Source: Ectocarpus siliculosus
Lineage: Eukaryota > Sar > Phaeophyceae > Ectocarpales > Ectocarpaceae
Assembly: GCA_000310025.1 (NCBI GenBank)
Contig: FN647938.1
Span: forward strand, 877,443-941,442
Reading direction: 5' to 3'
Length of the DNA: 64,000 nucleotides
The notes under the pieces are model-generated. The model was not told where the DNA came from, searched no databases, and saw only the letters and a program-made list of their open reading frames with translations. Of this stretch, positions 44,877 to 56,591 are shown piece after piece. Position 1 is the stretch's first letter; each line of letters begins with the position of its first letter. The position numbers and the translations under genes are program-made.

Positions 44877-45399
44877 CGTAGTTTGTCGGCTCCCGCGAGC
44901 GTTCCGTTGAAGAACCACGGGCAATCAACCATCAACCACGGGAAAATTCGAAATTCGGACTATCTGATGTCGGTCTCTTTGGCTGTGCCGTTGTCTTCAT
45001 CATTGTTCCAGCCGCCGGATGGGTTAGCCGAGGATTTCTGCCTTGGTGAAGATTTGAACATCGAGTATTTTTGCGGCTTGGCCAAATTCCGCGTGGTGCT
45101 CGATCGAATTTAACCCCTGGCGTAGATTGTGCGTGTGTATGCCGATAACGCAGTACCATTTTTTTTTTTTCACGGTGCTGGAGAAAGAATCGCCGTTTCG
45201 GGGAAAGCTGTTGTATGTTTTTGCGGTACGTTGGGGCTGTGTGAGGTGTGAGGTGGCAAATAATCTCCACCGCACGCCAGGAGAAAACTTCTCCCGAGCT
45301 TCACAAGCGGTACCTAGCCCTCTCACACCTCCTACTGCTGTACTGCAGGCGACCACGAGTCCGTAAGCGCAGCGTGAGATCGCGCTTTCCACGGGTATC

Positions 45400-48300
45400 A
45401 TGGCTCTGGCTCAGCATGTCGAGGGGAGAAGGGCGGCTACAGCGGCGGTGATCGCGATGATAGTAGCCATGACGTACGTCCCTACATCTGTGGAAGGACA
45501 CGGCTTCTGCATAGAGCCGATCAGTCGGCAATATCTTCGCTCGAAGGAGTTCAATGAGGGGTGAGAGCTATCGAGGCCTTCGTAGGTCCTCCCCTACACA
45601 GCGGCGTAGTCCGGGAGTGAAACACCTCACGCGCCATTGATGATGTATGAGGCATTGGTTTCTATGTTTACCTTGAACTTCGAACTCGTATCTCGAGCAT
45701 TCGGATATGTCTGTCGTCATACATTCGGCTATATCCTACCTGCTTCGTAGAAAAAAAATAACTCATCATGGGGATCATGCATGTATGCAAACAGGGTCTG
45801 TATGCAAGTCTACAGAAATAGTGCCACGTCTTAGACGAGCCCCAGAGCCGTGTATGCCCCACCGTGTATGCCCCACCGGGGCGCCCGACCCTTGCGATAT
45901 CAATATATCAACACCCCCCGCTAGTCTCGTGAGCAGCTTAAAGTGAAAGCTTGATCGATGAACAGACCGCCCTGCTGGGTACAAAATCAAGATTAATGAC
46001 CGAAGCCGGAGTCCCTCCGCATTCCGAAGCGTATCATTTGGGTTTGGGATTTCGTGGTGATTTCGTGGGTCCGGGAAGGACGCAATGTGTTTGGCGTTTG
46101 CCGTGAGAGATGTCACACACAGCTCAGTGGAGAGGTTTATATCCAGCGGGCACCATATCTACCATGTACATGTATGTGTCAACGGTGGGCGCGGTCGGGG
46201 TGCACGAGCGATAATAAATTTGCCAAACGGATGAAAACGTGCAACTCTCCAACGAACAAAAAAGCCAAAGAGATATTATATCCGAAGAGTGTAGTCTTTC
46301 TGTGTGTGTATTTATTACCATATTCCTTAATCAGAAGAGCTCAATTGAATTGCAGTGTCCGGGAAAGACATTTTTTTATTATAGTAAAGAATGGGTAGTC
46401 GTTCTGTGTGTGTTTTTATTATTCCTTAATTAAACATAAACCTCACAGAACGACCACCCGTTCGCGATGTAACCTTGTTGTTAGTGTGTTCGCATGAAAC
46501 GTTGCGCATTCCCCCCTCTCCCCCGTCGTGTCTCACCCACCTTCCTCGCGTCTTGTTTCGCTTTGTGTGCGTTCGCGTGTACGTGCAGCGGCGAATACTA
46601 CGTGGAAAAATGGGCGGGCTCCTTCAACGGGGGAGGTACGGCGTGGAATGGCGTTTTGTTTTACGTTGACCGCTTGAAGTACTCGGTTTGTTGATCTTAG
46701 ACGATTGGTACACAAGTGGCCTCAAGACAGAGTTTCCCTGTTCGACTTCGACGTGGACTCTATTGCGTCTCAAAACCTGAAAATTGAAAATATCAACCGA
46801 ACCAAAAACACTCAGCACTCACATTTATTTTTACACTCAAGTCATGTTTTGCATGGTTCACACTCACTCGGGCTTTGCGGTGTCGTCGCCGAATCCTTTC
46901 GCTGTTCCGTAGGTGCGGACGCGGTCCAGGCCCGAACAATCGACAACATCGATCCTGACATCCTTGCCGACTACGGTGGCGGCGACGTCTGGATCGTGGG
47001 GGCGGCTTGGGACAAGGGGGAGAGGTGCCCGAACAACAACTACCTCGAGAGCGACAAGATTGCTGTCGGACACGGCGTGTGCGGGGACCCTCCTCAGGTC
47101 GGTGATGCGATCGGTTGGTAATGAGAGGTGTTTACGACAGTTTCGCCGATCTCCAACGCGCAACTGTGTGCGAACGATTTTTCGACTTGCCTGACGTCGT
47201 CGGCACCGACGTTGGCATGTCCCTCCCTATTGTGATTTCATTACACCGTTACCCCGATCGCAAGCCGAATGAAACGGCTGAGGATACGTCGAGTGTCGTG
47301 CAAAGATGGGTTGATTGCCGACTATCTACCAGCAGGAACCGCCTTCGGCATGTCGCTCACACAACACATTCCCTCGAAAGGAGAGAAGCATCTTCGTTCT
47401 CAGATCTCAAATCGGCCACTAAACACCCAATGTGGCATTCCGCGTTCACGAACGTTACCCAGAATTACCCCCACCGAAACCCATTGCCTGCGGGACAAAA
47501 AAACAGGGTGGCTTGGACAACCCGAACACGTACAGCACCCCGAACACCCTCTGGCCTCCGATCTCGACATACCAATCGGGATCCATCATCGAGCTCAAGG
47601 CGGTCATCAACAACAACCACTGGGTGAGTCCTTCGTGCACAGAGCCGAGCACGTTTTTTCACGTGCAACAGGTGTGCATCGCTCCGTCGCTCGAAAGAAC
47701 GAAGGTCGGTATCTCCGAATGTAGTTTACAATGTTGCAAACGGTGCTTTGTTCCACATATTCATAGCAACTCTCAGCGGCTGTGCTAAATTTCCATCGAT
47801 ACTCGCGCCGATCGACCACAGCGGCATCAATATTCAACATTGCCCATCCAATAGCGCTGCATTATTTGGTTTATTTATGTCCTACGTCTATCTCCTTGCA
47901 GATGCACTATTTCGAAGAGATTCCACATGGTAAGTCTCCTCGTAGCAGATCATCGCTACGCACCTTTCAGGTGTCTCAGCTGCATCCACGCTTGCGCCAC
48001 AATCTCGCAGCCACAGACCATCCAGAGGGCGGAAAGTCCCTCCCCATTTTTTCACCTACACATTCCTCTTCATGGTTTTCACGTTCATGATCTGGGTTAT
48101 CCTGTCGGACTACATGAATGCTGTCCGACAATGAGATACTGGCATGTAATCATCTCGCTCACGTCAGCGGTTTATTTTGGTTTTGGGTTAGTTTCGCGTG
48201 AAACACTCACTCACGACGATGGGGGATGGTGGTGAACGGCACTGGTGGGTCCGCGTGGTTTTGGTTAATCGGTTCAGAACCTAATTTTCGACGCTCAACG

Positions 48301-49204
48301 CCTGCGTCACCTCGTCGACCTTCCATCGAAACCACAGGGGCACATCGAGTACTTCTTGTGCGATACCGCTGACATGGGTGAGTCGCAGGATTTTGAATTT
48401 GTACCGGGATACCAAAATTGCGTCAAGTTTCAAACACCGTTTTTTATTTCCATTGACCATGGAAGACCGCAGTGCGGAACGTTCCCTAAATTGGCATGAT
48501 TTCCCGCGAGGACATCCCTCCCTGAGTCTCTTCGAATCCCAGGGCGTGCCAACAGTTCGGCGATTTGAGGGCCCGATACCCATAAGAACTCCCCATTTTG
48601 TTCCGTTCTGCACTGTCGGTTCACTTGGGAAGAAGGAGACGGGGATACGTATCAGTACTTTAGCGGAACCATATCTCGTCAGCGGGTGACAAATGTGGAA
48701 TCAGTCGGGGTCCGACCAGTGTCGCTAGTGCTACGTAGTTCATGACTCTCAAGGGTACAGAGCGCAAAGCGTTTGGAGACCGTACACCCCCACGTTCTGG
48801 CTGTTTCTCACCCACCAATAACGGCTGGCGGTATTCCCTTTCCCCCCTCGCCCCAACCTTCTTCCCCACCCGAAATTAAGACGACCCTGACGGCGTGGTG
48901 ACCCAGGACTGCTTGAACATGTACCCGCTCGACCGCGACGAGACCGATTGGTGGAACAGCCCCATCGACCCGGACTACCCCGGGCGTTTCTTCGTGAACC
49001 CCGAGTGCCGCGGTGAAACGGGAGAGACCGATCAATCAGGAAGGCCCATGCTCAACGACGGGGAGGTTGGCCTGGACAACGTGAGTATCATGTATGTCTA
49101 CCAGGCATATGTTGCCAGCTCTTGGAGGTTTGCGAAGGGAACAAGTTATACCGTGCTATGCCACACTGTCATCGCGAGCGTAGCCGCAAGGAGTCAGAGG
49201 CGTT

Positions 49205-49240
<36 letters not shown>

Positions 49241-52200
49241 TGCTGAGGTGAAAGGGGAGGAGGGAGGGGGGAAGTGGCACCACGCCCGGTTCAGCGGGGC
49301 GCAGTCGTACATGGTTGGTGGTGGTTAAGTCTTGTTGCTGGATCAACGAAGTTATTGGACGGTCTCGCAAAAGCCGCTGGCTGTGGTTAGTGTCATGCCG
49401 TTATGCACTTCGCTGTGGTTCTTTTCCCCTAGTAGATCCAGCAACCATGTTTTATACTTACCCCTCCCGGCCCTCCCTCCATTTCCAAATCTCAACGAAT
49501 CTTGCAGGGCTACATCAACACTGGGCGTTACCATCTGCCCAACATTCAGTGCGAGCACTGCATCCTCCAGATGAAGTACTGTGAGTATGTAGGCACTCAA
49601 CGACAAATGAAATAGTGTCTTGATTTTGACAGTAAATGGAACGTGCGCATCGGCAACCTTATCTCTCTCGTACTTTTTCTACCTTTTGCCCTTGAAGTCG
49701 AGTACTCAAAAACTGTTCCCGGAACAAGTATGTCTTTTCTCCAGAAACGCCCTTTGATCTCTTTTCATGTAGCTCTTGCGATTTGCTTGACACATTTCAG
49801 TGTTGCCCACGCACAGCAGGTGCAAGACGGGTTCTGCAGCGCAACAAGTCGAGAGCAACCATATTTGGATGACAGCACACAACGTGCCTGTTCTGCTGGG
49901 GTTGACGCGTATCCGCAACGTGTTCTCAGCGCTATTTACCCCTCACACGCCCCCAGACGCCTACGTCGGGTGCCACCACCCCGGCTACCACGAGTTCGAG
50001 CCCGAGTGGCCGGGAGATTGCGCGCCGGAGAAGGAGGAGTGGCTGCCGCACAAGAACCCCGGTTGCAGCGACGAAGGCCAGAAGTGGGGCAACGTGTTCT
50101 TCGGCTGCTCCGACATCACTCTGGTGGCCGACGGTGAGATTGATCTCTAGGCAACTCAACAATATTGAATGAGACGTTCGCGTGCTCCCCCCCCATTGCT
50201 TCCGGTGAAGAAAAAATGCGTCATGAATATACCGATTGTCATGAAAATGTCTCTCCGATTGTTGTCCCTACAGGCGAAACGTCCTCCACGGCTCCCGAAC
50301 CGACCCCGGAGCCGACGCCTGAGCCGACGCCTGAGCCGACTCCCGAGCCGACCCCCGAACCGACGCCGGAACCGACTCCCGAACCAACTCCCGAACCGAC
50401 GCCTGAGCCTGAGCCCACTGCGGAGCCCACTGCGGAGCCCACTGCGGAGCCCGAACAACCAGTTGCTGCTCCCGTCTACGAAATGCCCGTAGCTATGCCA
50501 GTCACTGCCCCTGTTGAAGAGCAGCCTGTTGTGGATGTGCCCTTGGAGGCATACACGCATGTCGGGTGCTTCTCCGACAACAAGGAGGACCGAGTGCTCG
50601 AAGCTATGATCACGTCGTCAGCCATGACCGGTGCTGTAAGTGTTGGTTATTGCGTTCAAGCACCGCTCTCATTCACTGCAGCCTGCGTTTGATTTTGAGT
50701 AGGCCATTGTCGCGTGAAAGGAGCGATCAGTGACTCCGCTAGGCTAAGATACCATGGACACCAATCCTTCAATAATGCCTCGCTACGCAGTACTAGCACG
50801 GTGTGTTAATCATATACGTTCTCCGTATTTTGATGAAGAAATGAAGAAAAGCAGCACATGCATTGGATGCTCCGCCGTCGACCGTCTTACATGTGCCTCT
50901 TGATGTGCGTTCCCTTTGCTTTCCCGTACTCAGATGTGCTACGAGCACTGCGTGGACAGGCGCGCCACATACATGGCTACCCAGTACGGCTTCGAATGCT
51001 GGTGCAGCCATGATGCAGACCTAGACTACGCCCGCCACTCCGACGACTTAGAAAGGGTGGACGGCCGCGACTACGGCTTGTGCGGTACGCGTTGCGAAGG
51101 GGACAAGGTCAGTATTTGACACGGAACAATTCCTGCCGACAGAGAGAAGGGCTGGAAAACCACGCCATGGGCGAACGAGATGAGAGACCTGCATTGTGAC
51201 CGCGTGTTCAGTGTTGGCGTGAACAAATCCTTCGACAGCGTTTGTCGATCGGAGGGCGCTCCTTTCTTCGAGGCCTCCGAAATGCCGATAGCTTAGAGCG
51301 GTAGTATCTGCGTTGCCTATCAATACGTACCAACCGCGGCTACGGGGTTAGCAGCCAAGCCCCGATCGCAGCCAGTTTCTCATTGCTGTTGTCCTTCACC
51401 ACCGTTCCGTGGACGTTGTTTGACTTTAGGAGAAGGCTTGCCTGTGGTGCGATTTCCCCAGATGTCCTAGCACCCACTCTCACATTTGCCAAACCTTTGG
51501 CCCTACAGTGATCTCGACATGCCCGGCCTGAAGATATTTCTCACCCCACCCCCACCCCTTGCCCACTCCACGTGCTTGCCCAGGCCGAGAGTTGCGGTGG
51601 CTACGATGCTTTCGGTGAGGATTTCTCGTATTGGTGTGTTGTTTCGTGGGATTTTCGAGGGGTGCGTAGTGCCTTGTTTCAGGGGTTACTACTGTTTCGC
51701 CCTTTGAGAAGAGCATTCGTGTGATCCGGTGAACTTGAACTCCGTGTTCCTCGAAAAAATCGTTGAGTTTCACTAACAGGTGTGCAGCTTGCTTAATAAC
51801 GGTGGTTTGGTGTTTGGTGGAACTCGCCATGATTTTCAAAAAAAAAAAGCTTTGGTTGGTGCGGAACCTGACCGCCCATGAGCATGTAGTATGTCGCGTA
51901 GGCGTAGCCTTACTATAACATTTACACCCCCGAACTTTCGCCGTGGTATCCAGACCTGTACAAGATCACCGAACCGACGGAACCCGAGGGAGAAGAGTAC
52001 GTGGGGTGCTTCGCCGACGACCGGGATGATCGCCTATTGAAGAACGAGATCAAGTACCAGCCCGACATGACCCAGGCCGTGTGCCGCACCTACTGCGAGG
52101 GCTTTGGCGCGCACTTCTACGCGACCCAGGTAAATGGTGGGGGTTCGTATTCGGTGTCCCGGGCATAAACAGAGGTTTGCTCTGTCGTAGGGTCCACCGC

Positions 52201-53117
52201 CGTGGGTGCTCTTAGGGGTTGGGAGACGTGCGAATAGTGGCAGGTAGACAGCAAAAGTCGTGATGCTGTGCTGTGCTCTCCTAAGGTGGCGACTTTTATT
52301 TCGCAAGAGGTGTTAGACGATTTGTCCAGGGATCTTTCGCTCCTCGTCGCTTTGCCCCAGTCGTGCACATGTGGTAAGAGGTGAGGCGGGCGGAGGGCAT
52401 GAGCTTCTACTTTTTTTCCTGCACTCCCTTGTAGCCTCTCCCCTTGTAGCTCTGCCTCGTGGTCTCGTTGCATGTCGTTGCGTCTAATCGCCTTATGAAG
52501 GCAGCGATCAAATACCCTGAATCCGATTCGAAGCTCTGGTTGGCGGATTATCTAATGACAGCCAGCCGCTCTGGGATTGGCCCTTCGACCACACTTCGGA
52601 ACACATAAGAAGAGTCAGTTTTGCATCCCCTCTTTCCATGACGCGCAGTGGATCCATTTCTCTCGATGTGAACGTTCTTTCTTTGACGTTGCATCCTCTC
52701 CTCCGGGGCTTGTTTGTCTCTTGGCTCAACAGTACGGCGACGAGTGCTGGTGCGGAACGTCCGATGACGAGGAGGACTACAAGAGGCACGGGTACGGATC
52801 ATGTGTCGCGCAATGCTCCGGTGCCCCAACGACGGCGTGCGGTGAGCGAAATAGAAGGTCGAGTGCGGCCATGGGTAGATTAGACGACACAACACGAAAT
52901 ACGTATTCGGAGCCGCACATAAATTGGTTGGAGCGCGTCAGGGAACCTCGGCCGCCAACGATGTGGTGGCATGCTGATCTTTCCGTTTTCTGGGCGATAT
53001 TTTCGTTTCGGCTCTTTTCCTGCTGCCGCGAATTCCGAATCCCGCGCCTGCTGCTATTTGACCGTAATTTTTCCAGGCGGGTTCGACTCATTCAACCTGT
53101 TCAAGTACAAGGGCTGA
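45400..53117 (+). CDS. Gene B: secreted LPMO-like protein with two WSC domains (14 exons, 630 aa)
   Basis: Exons: 45400-45560, 46589-46635, 46913-47097, 47507-47623, 48338-48377, 48881-49080, 49508-49580, 49957-50133, 50274-50635, 50934-51107, 51584-51614, 51954-52129, 52733-52841, 53077-53117. All introns are GT-AG and phases agree with genes A and C. A signal peptide (1-33) with a hydrophobic core is followed by His34 in [18 protein letters not shown], the probable copper-brace histidine. The second His lies in [13 protein letters not shown] and the domain ends at [12 protein letters not shown] (about 333). The linker is a TPEP repeat with TAEP units (about 335-425). WSC1 covers about 427-522 and WSC2 about 537-630. 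The protein stops right after WSC2 ([11 protein letters not shown]). A secreted polysaccharide-active enzyme anchored by WSC lectin-like modules is inferred. All key motifs are intact. Confidence 0.86.
49208..49236 (+). repeat. (GA)n microsatellite in gene B intron 6
   Basis: Fourteen GA dinucleotides. Confidence 0.95.
50283..50452 (+). repeat. Thr-Pro-Glu-Pro coding repeat in gene B exon 9
   Basis: Irregular 12-bp units (acy ccy gar ccg) with synonymous changes are followed by three perfect copies of 'cccactgcggag'. It encodes the extended linker before WSC1 and is shorter and more diverged than the gene A array. Confidence 0.88.
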
Positions 53118-55169
53118 GGCGGTGCTCGATGAAGGCGTGATATGTACCCGGGCGTGAGGGTGCATGCGGAGAATGTTGACTGGCCACCACTCTGTAAAAT
53201 CAGCGCGAAAAGAGAGACACGGAGATCCATGTATGTGGGGACGAAAGGATAACCGGTGTTCAGTGTAACCGGTGTTCAGTGTGTTTATAGCGGCGTTGAG
53301 CGCCCTGTCTGTGTTGATGTGTGTTGCGGCATGTTTTCGTGCATTGTGGGATCACGCGGGTTTGGTTCGGGTGCGTGCTATGACTTTTCGCATGATAAAC
53401 ACACATAACTGGGGGCTCGTTTCGGGTGTAAATGATTTTCGCTTCCATGCGGGTCGACTGTTTTTTTCGCGGTGTGTGAACGATGCGACGGGCAGGCATA
53501 GAAGTTAGCTATTTTCGAAAGACCGTGTGGTGTGGCGGCTGGAGCTTGTTGTGTGGGCCGTTGTTCGCATGGTTTTCTTTTGCGATAGGCCCGCAGCTCG
53601 AAGTAGGCTGACCTAGCGTGGTAAATATGCGGGGTCTGAGCGTATTTTAGAGAAAAGGGTTCATCATGTAGTTTGTTGGTCGGCGAGGGTGTGCCATGAT
53701 CTGGCTCGAGCTGGACGCGCTCTCGTCCGCTTTGTATTGAATTGTTTTGGCACACATAATTTACTCGCACTTTGTGCACAGTCAAGAATCGCAATTGGTG
53801 TACAGGCCTCTCCTCCATAGGCATCCTCATGTTGAGATTTGTGGAAAATAAGCCGGAAAAGTCTGAGTAGCATCAATCCCCGTCATGTTCCGCCGCAGAT
53901 TACCCCGTTCATGATTTTTTTCTTTTTTCCTCTCGTTTCTTTGCCGTCGCTCTAGTGTCTCAACTACCGTGCGGCATTTTTGTGTTGAGTGCTCCCAAGG
54001 GCGGCCTACAGTAGTAGATACGTCCAGGTAGATGAAGAGCCATGTGGGCCGCCCTTGTTAGCTGTTCGCAAACTCTGCATCACGAAGTGAGGGATTACGG
54101 TTTTGTTTGCTTCTACTTACTGGCGATGAAGAGGAAAGAAAATGGCCAAGAAGCAGGAGTTCCCACAGGCAAATCCGGCGTACGTACGTGGATAACGTGG
54201 ATATGCAGTTTGGGACAGGGGCGTACTTTCTTCACACACACATGTATTTTTGGGCGCTAAACTTGGGTTTGACCTGAGCAGGGTATTTTTTGGGGTGCAC
54301 GCATGTAGGTTTGATTGTCTTGCACTACTGGTGGGCTTCCTTTCCTGGTAGGATCTTGTTCTGGATTATTAGACTGCTAGACTTGCTTGCGGTGCAACGA
54401 ATCAAAGAAATCGTTTTTCTCGCGAGTGTGGCTGGGCAATTTCGCTGGGAGTTGGGCGGGGTGAATTTTTTTCACGTATTATTTCCCTTGCCTTGGGAAT
54501 GGGCAAGTACCGGTACATACACGGGCAGTTTGTCTTTGTTTTTCTCAATCAAGTGAACGCGACCGACCGCCAAGAGAAAGCAACTACTGACGACGTAGTA
54601 GGTGGCGAGTCAAGTTTGTACGGATTACGTACGTACGTGCGGGATGTAGAACCCAATGTACTTTTGAATTTTGGATACGGGGTGGTGGGATCTACCCGTT
54701 AGGCAGTAAGTTGTTTAGTATTATTCAGAATAACCTCCTGGCCGTACACAATATGCTGGCGTATTTAATTCATATCGTCACTTGTTGGTGAGCAGCGTTT
54801 TGTTTGCGCACTCCACGCTATTCTACCACGTCAATCCACTGACCGAATCCAATTTTCCCTCCGTCTTCAAAGAACACTTGAGAGTATTGATGGCCTCAAG
54901 AAAACTTCAAGTTTATTTTGAAGCGAACGTGATTAGCATTCAATTATAATACTTCTTCTATGATTCACGCCTTCATGCTCGCCTTCCAAGTTCTTCGTAT
55001 AGTATGTATGTGGGGACGAACGGACCTACTTGCTGTAGAATGGCTCGTGTTCCGAACTCTGTTGCTTTTTTCATGGCAAATCACAAATGTGACCTTTTCA
55101 TGGCAAATCAACACACACACACAGAAGCACAGAAGGCATGCCATGCCTGCTTACTTACTACATACATAC

Positions 55170-55196
55170 ACAGCAGCAGCAGCAGCAGCAGCAGCA
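55170..55196 (+). repeat. (CAG)9 microsatellite
   Basis: Perfect CAG triplets. Confidence 0.95.
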
Positions 55197-55548
55197 TGGC
55201 ATTACTACCGCACCTGACAAAACTGCTGCACACAGAAGTACAGATGGCGTTGGTTGCGTTTGGTGTCGTTGCTGGTCGTCGGGGGAATTTGCTTTGAACC
55301 ACCGGTAGGCAGTGGTTTACCGCGTAACTACAGCAGTATACTGCTGTTCTTTCTCATTTATTTTTTTTCTTTTCTCTCCTTTGTCCTTTCCAAGATGAAC
55401 GCCTCTCTTTTCTGAAGTACCAAGCAAGATTACCAGGGGAGTAATATGCCTACCCCTCTGGCTTGCTCTTAGCCCGTGATGTTGACTTCCAGTCTATATG
55501 TTTGCCTCGCAAAGCGTGTATGGTAGAGAAGAGGCGAGCGGAGGGTCT

Positions 55549-55777
55549 ACCGCATACGACACGAGATAACACACTGTCACCCCCTGGACCGATTTTTAAA
55601 GCTCGTCGAGCTTTACTTATCGACCAAGAGGATGCAAACACGAAATGATACGTTTTCGGAGAATTATGCACGACGGCTTGAACGCCGACATTTTCGGCGC
55701 CGCGACTCTTTCTGCTGTTGATAAATCAAGCTTTGAAAATCGGTTCAGGGGGTGGGTTATCTTGTGTCGTAAACGGG
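55549..55777. mobile_element. MITE copy 2 (TACCGCACGTGACAC family)
   Basis: The left arm 'acgacacgagataacacac', then 'cctggaccgatttttaaagc', is inverted at the right as 'gctttgaaaatcggttcagg' followed by 'ttatcttgtgtcgt'. The arms are about 50 bp and the interior is non-coding. Confidence 0.72.
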
Positions 55778-55793
55778 AGGTGTAGCTGTACAT

Positions 55794-55996
55794 ACCGTTG
55801 GTGACACAAGATACCACACGCCCTGGACCCATGTGCCGAAAGTGGAAAGTGGTGGCGTTGGAACCGCCTCGTCGAGATCTTCCGAAAATGCATCAATTGA
55901 GTGTTCCACTTGCTGTTCGTGGACTGCTGCTTGCTGTGGTCGAGCTTTGAAAATCGATCCACGGGGTGTGTGTGGTATCTTGTGTCACATACGGTA
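55794..55996. mobile_element. MITE copy 3 (TACCGCACGTGACAC family)
   Basis: The left end 'ggtgacacaagataccacac' is inverted at the right as 'gtggtatcttgtgtcacat'. It lies 17 bp from copy 2. Confidence 0.72.
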
Positions 55997-56591
55997 GGCT
56001 TACAAGTTAACCTGTGACCACGGGAATCGACCCGCGTCAAGCGTTATGTAGAATGGCGCGGACAGATGAAGGTATATACTGCTGGGCAGACAACAACACC
56101 AAGCCACGACAAACGAACGGGTGTAATCTGTTGTTGCCATCGATCCATTTTCCAGTTTGCTGGAACTAGGTATATGCGCCGTTGCTCACATATATATATA
56201 CTTCTGCTTCACCGTCAAACCAACGGTAGCACGTTCTACAAGAATATGCACCCCGGCGTAACTCCTGCATTTATGTGTGAGATACCCTGGCCTGCTGCCT
56301 GGTGCAGTAATCGGTCGACCAGTAGAGCTTTCTCGACAAGCAGTCCGGCAGCTGAAAAGTTCCGAAATCCGCCGTTGAGGAACGTGAGACGCGCACGACC
56401 GTTGCCGGGTGTGAGAGGACCAGAGGACCGAGGACCGTTATTTTTTCTGTTCGTTTGTGGTTCGTCAGCGATTGGTCCGCACATCTCATCCCCGCATCAT
56501 CTCACACCCCCATCTCATCTCTCTCACACCATTCCATCCCGCAGACCGCCAGACCGCTTGTAAAAGGCAGTCTTCGAGACCACTTGGCACG

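Larger units (their letters stand above)
38747..45399. other. Intergenic region between genes A and B
   Basis: No gene is recognised over 6.6 kb. Supported contents are a degenerate tandem repeat (39200-39560), a GTCCATGGAC palindrome cluster (39818-39965), a small foldback (43138-43220), a short codon-biased ORF (43542-43682), a CAG microsatellite (44517-44550) and a MITE (44649-44876). The stretch 40000-43100 shows nothing identifiable. Confidence 0.5.
53118..56591. other. Intergenic region between genes B and C
   Basis: No gene is recognised. It holds a CAG microsatellite (55170-55196), two MITE copies (55549-55777 and 55794-55996) and a 42-bp segment (56003-56044) shared with the region upstream of gene A. 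The stretch 53200-55100 shows nothing identifiable. Confidence 0.5.
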
